From NCBI GenBank assembly GCA_009602725.1, contig WELB01000036.1, positions 499,217-539,122 on the forward strand: a stretch of DNA of 39,906 bases, written 5' to 3'. Shown here one piece after another: positions 11,065 to 21,575 of the stretch. Under the pieces are notes generated by a model. That model was not told the origin of the DNA. It was given only the letters and a program-made list of their open reading frames with translations, and made no database searches. Each line of letters opens with the position of its first letter. The first letter of the stretch is position 1. Source of the DNA: Spirogloea muscicola. Taxonomy: Eukaryota > Streptophyta > Zygnematophyceae > Spirogloeales > Spirogloeaceae. A program made the translations under genes and the position numbers.

Positions 11065-11552
11065 GCGATCGGTACTCCGCCGAGGGAACGGCTCGTCAGG
11101 CGCGCGCCGCGCCGGGGGCCGCTATGGCGGCGCGCGCGGGCGCGGGAGCCGCACTGGCCGGGCGCAGCTCGCAGTCTGGCGAGCTCGAGCTGCGCGGCGT
11201 CAGCCACCAGGGGAGGAACGGAAGTGGACAGCGCGCAGATTCTAGGCGGGGGCGGAAAGGAAGAGGCGCAGGCGTGGATCTGAACGTCAACGAAGCGAAT
11301 CGGCGGATGCGCGGATTGTTGGTCCTGGTTGCTTTCGGCACCCCTCCCCGCTAATCCGGGGCTGCTCCACTGGTTGAGGAAGACGGCAGACGGCAGACGG
11401 CAGACGGCAGACGGCAGACGGGGCGGTATAATGTCAATAGCTACTGTATTTGCTTTCTTTAAGACGAGGCCGAGCGCCCCAGCCGAGCGCCTGCAACGCT
11501 GGGCTAGCTCCGCAGCCGGCGGCGGCTGCGGCGGCGGCGGCGGCGGCGGCGC
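11065..11552. promoter_or_regulatory. Bidirectional promoter region between ICD and the NAGK-like gene
   Basis: 488 bases separate the two divergent start codons. The ICD-proximal part is CpG-rich. The NAGK-proximal part contains the 7-bp minisatellite, followed by an AT-richer patch (tataatgtcaatagctactg) at about 11427-11446 and a stretch of GGC repeats. Open frames across the region are low-complexity and unlike any family I know. Confidence 0.45.
11381..11421. repeat. 7-bp minisatellite (AGACGGC)n
   Basis: Nearly six perfect head-to-tail copies of agacggc lie 130-170 bases upstream of the NAGK-like start codon, inside the divergent promoter. The absence of divergence between units suggests recent slippage, so copy number is probably polymorphic. 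Confidence 0.9.
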
Positions 11553-14045
11553 ATGGCCGAAGAACGCGACGGAGCCCCAGGGGGCGTCCCTCCTGCACTC
11601 CGTGGCCTTGGCATCGGCAGCGACGGTGGCGGCGGCGGCGTCGACGGCGGCAGCTGTGATGATGACGAAGGCGGCGTGGTGCTGGGAGTCGATGGCGGCG
11701 GCACGAGCACCACCTGCGTGGCCCTCCGCGTCGGTCGCGACGCGGGGCCGGCCGCGCCGCTGGACGGTGGACCCCGTGTGGCGGGCCGCGGAGTAGCCTC
11801 CGGCTCCAACGCGAACAGCGTCGGAGGTACAGGCACTGCATGCAGGCCTTACTGATTGGCATTGATGGTCAATCAGCAAACTTGTTCCATGGCGCTTGTA
11901 CAGCTGCTGTCACGACGAGGTGCTTCGGCGGGTCTCACCCCGCAAAGCTTCCTAAATGACTTGCGCTTGTCACCTTGTCGTGACTGCAAGTGGCCCTGCA
12001 CAGATGCAGCTTCAGTAAGACTGCTATCAGTCAGGAGGGGTTGTGGTGCCTGAGCACGGTGCAGAGCAGGAGGCAGTCCTGCTCATCTGCAAGCCGGGAA
12101 GGCGGCTTGTGCTCGTTGTCCTTTAGCTCTGGAAAAGATAGGTTAACAGTCACATTCAGTGAGTTGAGCTATTGAGCTGACGGCCTGCTTTTATTGGAGA
12201 CAGAGGAAGCTGCTCGCACAGCCGTGGTGACAGCGATGATGGCAGCATTAGTCAACGGCCGTCTGCCTCAGTCAGCTGTGCGCGGGGTGTGCCTCGCTCT
12301 TGCTGGAGTGGACCGCCCTGCGGATATTGACCGAGTGACTGGCTGGATGAGGTGAGAGGTAAGCCCCAGTCTGTTGCAAGCTCTCTGAGCCAGACCATCT
12401 GCTTAGCCTGATGTGACGTATTTTCCTATCCATGCATATATGCATGGTAAAGCAGTGGCATTGTTTTCAATGAGCATTGTTACCAGTGTGATAGGGACTA
12501 TGCTGTTATATCGTCCCAGTAACACCCGAGCAGATCTTGGGTCACAGGAAAATATTTCCAGCCAATGTGGATATCCATGTGCAGAACGATGCAGTAGCTG
12601 CCCTTGCCAGTGGAACGGGAGGCAGTCCGTATGGGTGTGTGCTTATTGCCGGGACTGGAACCATAGCTGTTGGTTACAGCAGGGATGGGCGGAATGCTCG
12701 AGCATCGGGTGCGGGCCCCTTACTTGGGGACAGAGGCAGGTATGCTCTTGTGTACAGTTATTACAGGACGGCTGTTGTTTGCTTGGAAGCTTGCAAGCAG
12801 AAGCTGGAAACCGTGAGCTGTGCTTCTGACTGGCTGAATATCTAAAATTTCCTTTTAGACAACCTTGGACCTGGTTCGCAGCTATGCATCTTACTTGATT
12901 TCATGATTTCAGAAACATGGTAGCTTCCTGATTGCAATGTGCATCATAATGAGGCTTGATGCAGTGGCTATGCAATTGCCTCTGAGGCGCTGACCGCTAT
13001 TATGAAGGAGCACGATGGACGAGGTCCAAGGACAATGCTGACACAGCTGATTCTCAGCCATTTGCAGCTGTCTACGCCTGCAGACATCATTGGGTACTTG
13101 TTGCTTCCAGATAGACACACTGCAGGATTTGTCATTGATTTCTTGTTGCATCTAGATAGACACAGTGCAGGGTGTTAATTGCAGTGTGCTCCATTGCTTG
13201 GATTAAACCCAGCATCTTGCTCTGCTCAACTCCAGTCAAACAAGAGAAGGTAAGCAAGAGAGTTTGGCTTGTGCCAAGCTCGTGTGCTAGATACAGCATG
13301 ACCAGCCTTCTCATTTTCTGCTATGATTAGATGGGTATACGAAGACCAATCATGGGCGCGGGTTGCGGCTCTGTCACCTCTTGTGAGAAGGGCAGCAGCA
13401 GCTGGAGATTTTGAGGCCCAGAGAATACTGGAGGAGGCAGTGCAAGAGCTTACTGCAAGTGTTGCGGCTGTGGAGAAAGCGCTGCAGTTGAGTGGTCCAG
13501 GTCAGCCTGCCCTTCAACTGCTAGCTCACCTTGTAGGCAAACTCATGCTGACTACAGGAGGCTCCCTTGGCATTTCCCTATGACCACCAATGCAGCTTGA
13601 CTACAATGATGATCATCAAGATTGGTCATTGACTCGTAATCAACATCTGCTATTGAGGCATCCTCGATGTTGTGATTGGTGCGTCATGTCAATCCCTGTG
13701 TTGGTGCAGATAATAGTGATCCTTATCCACTGGTCCTTGTTGGAGGCTTGTTAGAAGACACCGAAGCTTGGAATATCAGCCAGGCCCTTCTTAAATATAT
13801 CTCAAGATGCTTACCAGCAGCCCGACCAATCAAACCAATGGTAACAAGTGCGCGTGTTTGCTCATCTACTTAATAGATATGGTTGATTTAGATGAGAACC
13901 TCACAGCTTCATGCTTCAATTGTTTGACTACTTGCAGATGGAGCCGGCAGAAGGAGCTGCACTTTTAGCATTTTTTATATACCAGGGCAAGGTATCCCTG
14001 TCTTTAGGTCTGCATAAGACAGTAATGGAAGGTCAGCTGTGTTGA
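11553..14045 (+). CDS. NAGK: N-acetylglucosamine-kinase-like protein (BadF/BadG/BcrA/BcrD ATPase family)
   Basis: Model: join(11553..11826, 12204..12351, 12548..12739, 12965..13093, 13331..13500, 13710..13840, 13938..14045); every junction keeps phase. The N-terminal phosphate-binding motif is VLGVDGGGTSTTC, then GRGVASGSNANSVG, CLALAGVDRPADIDRVTGWM, VDIHVQNDAVAALASGT, the second ATP motif VLIAGTGTIAVGYSRDG, SGAGPLLGDRGSGYAIA, and the C-terminal adenosine-site block VLVGGLLEDTEAW and EPAEGAALLAFF. This is the ASKHA fold of eukaryotic GlcNAc kinase and of plant BadF-type ATPases. GlcNAc kinase phosphorylates salvaged N-acetylglucosamine at O6; other sugars are possible. No transit peptide is evident, although the first 40 residues are Gly/Asp-rich. 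The last exon may read through to the TGA at 14043-14045, as modelled, or have another 3' exon. Confidence 0.85.
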
Positions 14046-15583
14046 GATCTGCGCTCATATTTGGAGCTTGTCTGTACAATTCGTTGAACGAGCTGCCAAA
14101 TGTCGTTTCTACTTTTGTAGGGAACAACTTTGCAAGTGTATTGCATGTCATCCTAATATATCAAAACACGCTTGTCTTGGGTTGACGATGTCTCCTTATG
14201 GAGACCCGCTAGTCAGCTTCTCAACAAATATGTCACTGCATTTCAAGGAATCCTAAAGCCTGGCGACATGTCTTGCCCTCAGTTGTCTGGTGCTATTTGG
14301 CTTGCCTGTGAGATGCTGGACGAGAGCTGCAAGCAAAAGACAAACGGTCTGGTATGAGGAATTTGATTACACATTTAACCTTTAATCAGAAGGCAAAGCC
14401 TCAGATATCTCAGTGCACAAGGCTGGCCAGGCTCTGCACCTTCAAGGCAGGTTGTGGACCCGCCTAGGAAGCTCATGAGTGGCCACTATCCTTGTGGATA
14501 CCCTTCCTTGTGAGTTGATGAGCTTGTGAGTGAGTCATTTAGCACCTCCACTGGAGGAATTAGAAACTTACCATCCGCGTGATCTCTGCAGTCGTGTCTG
14601 AAGATTGTCAATTCCTTGTCCCAGCCGTGGTTGAAATCCTTAGCAGCTTGCAAACCCCTGCCTTCTAAGGACTTCCCTATGAACCAGCACCTATGTCTGG
14701 GCAATTTCCAGATTCTTCTCTCCCTTGTGAAGCCTGCATGGTACCACGGTACCCCAACTCAAGCAGTAAATAGGTCATGCACTGTGAAATATCTAACAGT
14801 GCCTCCTTGCCCCAATACTTTGGCTCTTACATCTCGGTTTACTATAGGCTCAGCACAAAGCTTGGGCCAAACATCCACATACTCAGTACCAGGTATGTTA
14901 GTGCGCCTCAGTACCTGGCACTGCTTTACCACTCAGAGCAGCCAACACCACCTCTGGGTTGGTAGGGTCCTTAGGTCTGAAGTCATAAAGCACGCACTAA
15001 AGAAGCTATGTGTGAGTAGAAAGAACATGGACTACCTGCTTGTCTGCAGATACATGGTCATACGAGGATGAGAGAAGGCAAGGCTGCCATTCTGAGAGAG
15101 CTTTGCAGGCATCCAAATGTACTGGAGCAGGGACAATCAGGGACGCACCAAGTATAAGATATGGACACACTGAGCTAGACGAACTAATGGACATTCTTCG
15201 AGGAGACGAGGCTTTCAGCAGAGGTGCACCTCGTTCTCAGGAGTGCAGAGAATTACTATGAAGTGCTCAAGGAGCTGCGGCAGGACTGCTGCCCCCAGCG
15301 CCATGGCCCAGGTTGCCGGCCCAAGGGGTGCATCCAGCGGCAGCGTGGCCACGTACACGTCACAGGAGCAGCTCTGTGCGGCGGCGGGTTCGCCTGCGAC
15401 TTCGGCGCAGCTCACGCGACGGGGACCCCTAGCAGCACGAAGGCAGCCAGCGGCGCTGAAGCTGCATTTGCTGGGTATCACTGCCCGTCGCTTACAGCGC
15501 TCGACTCTGAAGCCGACGGCGGGCCCCTCGGCGGCTCCTCCGGATGGCCTGCCCGTGGCGGCGGCGGCGGCGGCGGCGGCCAT
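14046..15583. other. Unresolved locus with coding-like segments on both strands
   Basis: This region lies between the NAGK-like gene and the myotubularin gene, and I could not assign it. The plus strand shows helical, charge-balanced segments next to splice-like borders: LLNKYVTAFQGILKPGD to CEMLDESCKQKTNG (14219-14351), YFGSYISVYYRLSTKLGP (about 14815-14895), VLRSEVIKHALKKLC (about 14970-15012), RMREGKAAILRELCRHPNV (about 15068-15125) and LRSAENYYEVLKEL (about 15235-15283). The minus strand carries a Kozak-like ATG at 15583 opening a poly-Ala start with an Arg/Ser/Cys-rich leader and then YVATLPLDAPLGPATW, which resembles a plastid presequence followed by a mature protein. I favour a plus-strand multi-exon gene from about 14.2 to 15.3 kb, at roughly 2:1 odds. 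No family is recognised. Confidence 0.35.
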
Positions 15584-16065
15584 GGCGGAGGCCGCCCAAG
15601 CGTGAAACATGCAAATGGGCGGATTTCTGCTGTGCGGCCGAGGCTGGAGAGGGGCGCGGCCGGTGGAGCGAGGCGGCGACTTGGGGGCCGCGCTCTGACG
15701 GCCGGCCCCCCTTCTGCGGCAGGCGGGGGCAGCCGTCCCGCCGCCGCTGGCGAACTTGGTCCAACCCTTTCGCATCCACTCATCAGTGGAAGTGTTCAGC
15801 AGATAGAATACAGTACCTAGCAGGACTCTTCCCACGGCCTGCAGCGCGGCAAGCTGCCCCGTGCCATTCCCACCGGTCGCCCCCCGGAATCCTCCTCCGG
15901 CGCTCCGCCCTCCGGCGCTCTGCCGCCCCTCGGCCGCCGCCGCCGCTGGCGAGATGCGCCGCGCGCGCCGCCGTCGCGTGAGGCGCTGCGAGGCTCGAGC
16001 GGCTGCGGCGCCAACGAGCTGGCTCGAAGCCCGCTGCTTCCGAGGCAGCTAGAGACCGCGAGGCC
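15584..16065. other. GC-rich spacer upstream of the myotubularin gene
   Basis: The frames in this stretch are Arg/Ala/Pro-rich in all six directions, caused by CpG-rich sequence. It must include the promoter and 5' UTR of the gene starting at 16066. If the minus-strand candidate beginning at 15583 is real, it would be a divergent promoter. No specific element could be placed. Confidence 0.4.
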
Positions 16066-19000
16066 ATGTCGATGGAGGGCGTGACGCTTGACGGCAGCGG
16101 CCTTGGCGGCAAATGGACGTACTTGGAGGCGCGCCCGTTCAGTGCGGCTGCTGAGCAAGCTCTACTACCCGCTGAGCAGATCGTCGCCGAGGTTCAGGTG
16201 AAGCGCCTGCATGGCCCGCCAACAAGGGTCCAGTGTCGCCGTCACAAGTGGCAGCTTGAGCCACAGATGCGGTGTGCTGGCAGCCGAGCTCAGCAGACTT
16301 GTGCGCCACTATTCCCCGTCAACATTGGACTCCAAAGCTGGACGGATTGCGTTCGCAGGGTCTGTAAGGGTTCGGCAAAGAGATAACAGTCAGGGGCAGT
16401 GGCTCGGTACAGCTTGGCCACTATCCTGCACACTCTAGTGCGCCTCGTTCCTTCAGCAGCAAGCGGAGCTTCAGTCCGCGATGACTGTGCAACACGCGCC
16501 TGATGCACGCGCCTGCACTTGCTGCAGCATGTGGTACTTGTCAATTGTGACGTCGCTGGCTCGCTCCTGGTTACCAACTTCCGCCTGCTCTTTCTCTGTG
16601 AGGGCAAGGCTCAGCCTCTCAGCCTCGGCACCATTCCGATATGCGCCATCGACAGAATGTGCAAGCTCGTACGTGTTTCACCTTATGTTGAGTGAGCACG
16701 GCTTCCTATTTGGCTTGGACCGCGGGAAAGGCTTGCCCAGAAAAGATTCAGAGTCCTTGCAACTGTACATTGTTACTTGCTCACGACGTCATAACAGCAC
16801 TTCAATCCACTATGCTTTTAGCAGCCGAATGCTGATAGTGTGGTGAGGCATCTAAGTGAGCATGTAAGCATGTGCAACACTGCAGCCTTGCCTGCCTTGC
16901 TGCATTTGGGCTGAAAGTGTTGGTTTGTTGCACAATGCTGGTATAGCAATCAGGCAGGGCCTCGTCTGCTGGCTGGTCACGTCCCATGGAGCGAGTGCCA
17001 GGCCTCCGGCTCCTGCAAGTGATAGGTCAGTAGTACTCAACAGTTGGATTGGTTCTCTTTGCCAGGAAAGCTTCGCAGCAATCATTTGCTTATAAGGTCT
17101 GTCTGTTGATGCAGAGTATCCGTTCTGTTACTTTGTGACCAACACTTTTGTGTAACATGTATTTGGACACATAACCTGTGTCAATATGCAGGAAAGGATG
17201 TGCGAACACTCTTATTTGCCTTCCGGCCAAGAACCCGACAGCGGAGACTCATACACGACGCTCTGCTGCAACTCATGAGACCACTTCGCCTGCTTGACCT
17301 GCATGCATTTGCTGTTGGAGCGGCTGAAAGGGCGTCACAGTCTTTTGTTGTCGTCAGGGATCAACTTGGAGACGAGGTGCAGCCTTTTCAGGACGCAGGC
17401 TTTCTTGGCAAGGCTGATGCCAGGTCCTTGGATAAGGCTGAGCAGCTTGATGCTGTGCAAATTCAGGGCCAGGATGCTGTGGCAAATTTGAGGGCAGAGT
17501 ACCTCCGAATACTTGATAGCTGCACTGTGGCAAGCAAATACAGTCTGACGAGAAACCTTAGTGAGTCAGAGCCGCACCTCATACGGGATCTTTTGCAGAG
17601 CAGAGTTGAGGGAGTTACGATGCAAAGGCAGAGTGTAGCGAGCCTCCTCCCAAGCAAATCAGGTCGGAGTGAAGGTTGGCGCATTAGTGAGGGAAATGCA
17701 AGCTACAGCATATGTCCTACCTATCCCTCCCTCTTACTAGTTCCACCAGGAATCACCGATGAAGATTTGCTGGCCGCCTCGGCGTTCCGTGCGAGGGGCA
17801 GGTTACCTGCTGTCAGCTGGCGCCACCCTGTAAATGGTGCTACCCTCTGCAGGTCCGCACAGCCTCTGGTTGGAATCATGTTGAGCAGCAGAAACGAAGC
17901 AGATGAGAATCTCGTGGCTGCTCTCAGCGATAGCGGCAGGAAGCTATACATTGCAGATGCACGGCCGCGGAAGAATGCACTGGCTAATGGAGCTATGGGC
18001 GGTGGATCTGAGCCTGCTGCAAATTACCGGCACTCAGAGGTAGCGCTGGTCCCGGCTCGTAGTATCATGTGCTTGTAAGGTTACTTTCGCCAGTAGAGCG
18101 GACTCAAGTGCCCTTTGGTGTTGCTGGCTTCAGACTTGTTGTCACTTGACTCGCAAGTCCTACTCCGAAGAATGGCTAATATCAGAGTCCCTGCTTCCAT
18201 GCAGGTTGTATTCCTTGGCATAGAAAACATCCACATTATGCGAGAGAGTTTTCAGCGTCTTCGTGAGTATCTCGACGTACATGGCGCTTGCTCATCGGAT
18301 GGCTCGTCTTCGCTCCTCCGCAGCCAGGGAACAGGGGGCGGTTGGACCGGGGGTAACACCAGCAGCACAGCTGTAGCAGCTGCTGCACTTGCTGATTCTG
18401 GTTGGCTGCAGCATGTCCATGCCCTGCTGGCTGGAGCTGCATGGATAGCCGCACGCATTGCTGTGGACGAGACGTCAGTTCTAGTGCACTGCAGCGATGG
18501 GTGGGATAGGACGGCTCAGCTTGTGTCTCTGAGCAACCTGCTTCTGGATCCATACTACCGTACTTTCCGAGGTATTACAAGAGCGAATTGTCTGCATTTT
18601 CTTAGTAAATATTTTGCAGGATGTTAGACTTAGTCTGATCATTGGACGCTACGATACAAATGTCCAAATAAAGAGTCCAACGGGAATTTAAAATCAATGA
18701 GAGCATTACATTATTTGCTTCTGTGGAATGCATGTGTAGGCTTTCAGGCTCTGGTAGAGAAGGACTGGCTAGCTTTTGGCCACCCCTTCGCCGAGCGCAT
18801 GGGCATGAGCTACTGCCAGCCCTCTTCGCCGTCACCTTCCGCATTCTCCCTTGGGAGCAGTAGCATATCGGTGGACAGTTTGAGCTCTTTATCGACCTCC
18901 GCATCCACGCCTGTCAGAGGCATGCCATCAGCAAGCGGAAACATTGGCGGGGGAAGTGGAGGTGGCGGCCCCAGTGTGCTCAACCAGGGTCCCATATTTC

Positions 19001-20349
19001 TGCAATGGTTGGACTGTGTGTCACAGCTGTTGCGCATTTTCCCAGAGGCCTTTGAATACACTTCGACGTTCCTTGTGGACCTCGCAGATGAAGTACATGC
19101 CTGTCGGCACGGCGATTTCCTCTGCAACAGGCAAGACTGTGTCCTTCTTCCCCTGCATGCAGTCATTGTACTAGCATAGCTGGTATGTACTCGTCAGAGG
19201 TGCTGCTATTGCTGATGCAGGCAGGAAAAGAGAATTCTAGGCTTCCTTGAGTGGCCTAGCTTTGTGTCACCTTCTTACACGATTGTTGCTTTTGCACGCT
19301 CTTTGCAGCGAGAAGGAACGTCGACAAGGGGCTGTGTGGAGTCAGTGCAGCAGCATGTGGCAAGGTTTATCAAGAAAACGAGCAGGCAGAGGGAGAGATG
19401 CCCAAAGCCCTCATCCACATGTCAATGTACTTTACGACCCGAATGTACATAGAGATGTGCTCTTGCCACCAGTTGCAGCCCTGGCTCCCCTCCTCTGGCC
19501 CCAGTTTTACCTCCGATGGGCATTGCCTGTTGAGTTTGGAGCTCAACCAGTGCTCCCTTATGGACCTCTCAAGAGTACATCAGACCTTCTCTGCCAACGG
19601 ATGGTTTCAACAGAGGCAGTGAGCACCCCTCCTCTGCTTCATGACTTTTGCAAGGCGCAACAGATGAGGCCATTGCCGGACTCCATGAGATCAGCTATTG
19701 GCACTTGCTCATGTGTTGATCTGAGCTACATTATAAGCTAGGCCTACCACTTGACACATTCGTTCACAGGCCAAGAGGTCCATGGAACAACGATGTAGAG
19801 AACTTGAGGCGTCAGCGTCTAGTCTCCGGGAGAGGCTGGAAAGGGAGTGCTTGGCACATGAGGCCACGAAGGTTGTCTCACTTCGTGCCCAGCAGGAGTG
19901 TGCCAGCTTGCAGAGGGGCCTGCAAGGTAACATGTGACTTTTGGTGGCATGGGTATCCTTGTATCAACACTGAATATGTGTTGGTTGGGTATTTACTCTG
20001 CATACATAATCATATAGCGATTGCCCCTGCCGCCCCTACGATCATGGGGCTTTTGATTGACGTACAGGTGCCCAGAAGGCTACTTGATAAGGAATAACTG
20101 TTGTACAGTTGTGCTCGTACTCATGGCACAGGTCAAAATGCCTGTTCTTGTGCAGCATTAGGAGGACATTGCCAGCTGCCTTCCGGTGCACTGTCCAAAG
20201 TTGGAGAAGCTGACAAGGATGAAAGACGCTTGGATATGTGGAAGGATGCTGACTTTCCAGAGGATTTTGCAGTCTCAGTGTCACTAACAGCAGAGGCTGA
20301 CCGCTGCCGAGGAGCTTCATGCCGAAGAGCTTCTTGCAGGTTGGCATAA
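16066..20349 (+). CDS. MTM1: Plant-type myotubularin phosphoinositide 3-phosphatase
   Basis: Model: join(16066..16197, 16528..16668, 16947..17025, 17192..18039, 18205..18571, 18740..19130, 19309..19618, 19770..19926, 20156..20349). Exons 1-3 give a PH-GRAM domain (LLVTNFRLLFLCEGKAQPL, LSLGTIPICAIDRM). Exon 4 holds the start of the phosphatase domain (KDVRTLLFAFRPRTRQRR, AFRARGRLPAVSWRHP, RKLYIADARPRKNALANGAM). Exon 5 carries the CX5R active site CSDGWDR at 18490-18510 and is intact, so an active enzyme is expected. Exon 6 gives the plant-like VEKDWLAFGHPF, a Ser/Gly-rich insert and PIFLQWLDCVSQLLRIFPEAFEY. Exon 8 is a coiled coil (KRSMEQRCRELEASASSLRE). Myotubularins remove the 3-phosphate from PI3P and PI(3,5)P2 on endosomal membranes. 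The intron after exon 6 has a GC donor. The 3' end is uncertain: a donor near 20337 could splice to further exons. Confidence 0.9.
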
Positions 20350-21575
20350 CTGTGCATCAGGGTTGGCAGAGGCTTGATAGTGTACTTATATCTCTTGTGG
20401 TGCATGCTAGTTTCTAAGTTCCGGTCACTTTGATTATTGTGCGAGTCCATGTTGCTCAAGGAGGACGCAGTCTCATCCCCCTTGCATAATGGTCAGGCTT
20501 TTTGTTTCGCTTGACGAAGAGCTACATCTAGTGTCACCATACCTGCAGGCAAGGACGTACATGTAGACACAAGGTGGGCAGTGGAGGCAATTCAAGCCTC
20601 TCGGGAATTCGGGCGGACTTCAAGGCGTTCGACCAGCTGTCAATAGTGGACTCGTATTTTGGGCCAGACCGCAGCTGCAGGGGTAGCTCGTCTCCGCCAG
20701 ACCGGCAGCTGCAGCAGGAGGAGGTTTCTGGCTGATCGGCACAGATGTGCATCCCAGGCTTCAGTCTGTAGCATCACTGTGGGCAGGCGAATGGGAAGCC
20801 TGCAGCGAGGAGGGCTGCAGCAAGAGGTGCCTGGTCACTTGGCAGACGTGTGCATCCCAGGCTTCAACCCGTTGCATCGTCATTGGGCAGGCACGTCAGG
20901 AGCCTGCGGCACAGGCTCTGCCCCAGGTGCTTGGGTCTTCGCCCTGCCAAGATGCTGAGCACCTCTATGGTGCAGCGACTTTGTGTTGACCATCATGGAG
21001 CCATGCCCCCGCCCTCCTCCTCCACTCCTCTGGGAATCTGCCTCAGCTTCAAGTGTGCACTGAGGAAGTATCGTCCCACAAAGGAAGAGCTTACCAAACT
21101 GCCTCAGCAGAAGGGCAGCTGAGGCTCACCTGGCCAAATGCATGTCCTCCGGATGCTGACCCCCTCTGACATGTAGCTTGCATTAGCGAGACCGATTTGA
21201 GTTTCTGGAAACTGCAGGAGGCAGTCTTTCGACTAGCTGTGCCCACCTTTATCGGGAGAATTTTGAACGGAACACGCCTTCGGCGTAGTAATTTTGTCAA
21301 GCTCCTGCATAAGCCGAGCTTCTTGCGCACCCTTCCTGTACAAGCTGGAGGCTAGCAAGAGGGCTGGATGTTTTCGCAGGCGCGCTCAACCAAATGACAC
21401 TACCGTGCGCTTCCAACCCCAGCCCATACAGCATGCATGAGGAGCAACTGGAGCGACTGCATAACCTACAGAGGTACCTGGTGGAGCATGCGAGCAGACT
21501 CCACTTGGCAGCAGCTGTGACAGCTTCTTTCGTAAGTGGCGTGCAGTCAGGCCACTGGCCCCGCGTCAGTGCCGG
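20350..21575 (+). other. Unresolved plus-strand ORF cluster downstream of myotubularin
   Basis: Coding-like segments continue after the modelled myotubularin stop. From 20549, after a ctgcag acceptor, two frames look protein-like: KDVHVDTRWAVEAIQASREF, and RADFKAFDQLSIVDSYFGPD ending at a TGA near 20735. A splice from about 20337 to 20549 keeps either frame open. Further on are LRKYRPTKEELTKLPQQ (about 21060-21115) and, after a cattag acceptor near 21190, RDRFEFLETAGGSLSTSCAH or the alternative frame FWKLQEAVFRLAVPTFIGRI. EEQLERLHNLQRYLVEHASR follows at about 21438-21500. These may be C-terminal exons of myotubularin or a separate gene. No family is recognised. Confidence 0.35.
20746..20951. 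repeat. 103-bp imperfect tandem duplication
   Basis: Two adjacent copies begin with tgtgcatcccaggcttca, at 20746 and 20849. They share a gggcaggc core and a gcctgc motif at the same offsets, with the rest diverged. A direct duplication with substantial decay is the simplest reading. It interrupts the plus-strand ORF cluster. Confidence 0.6.
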
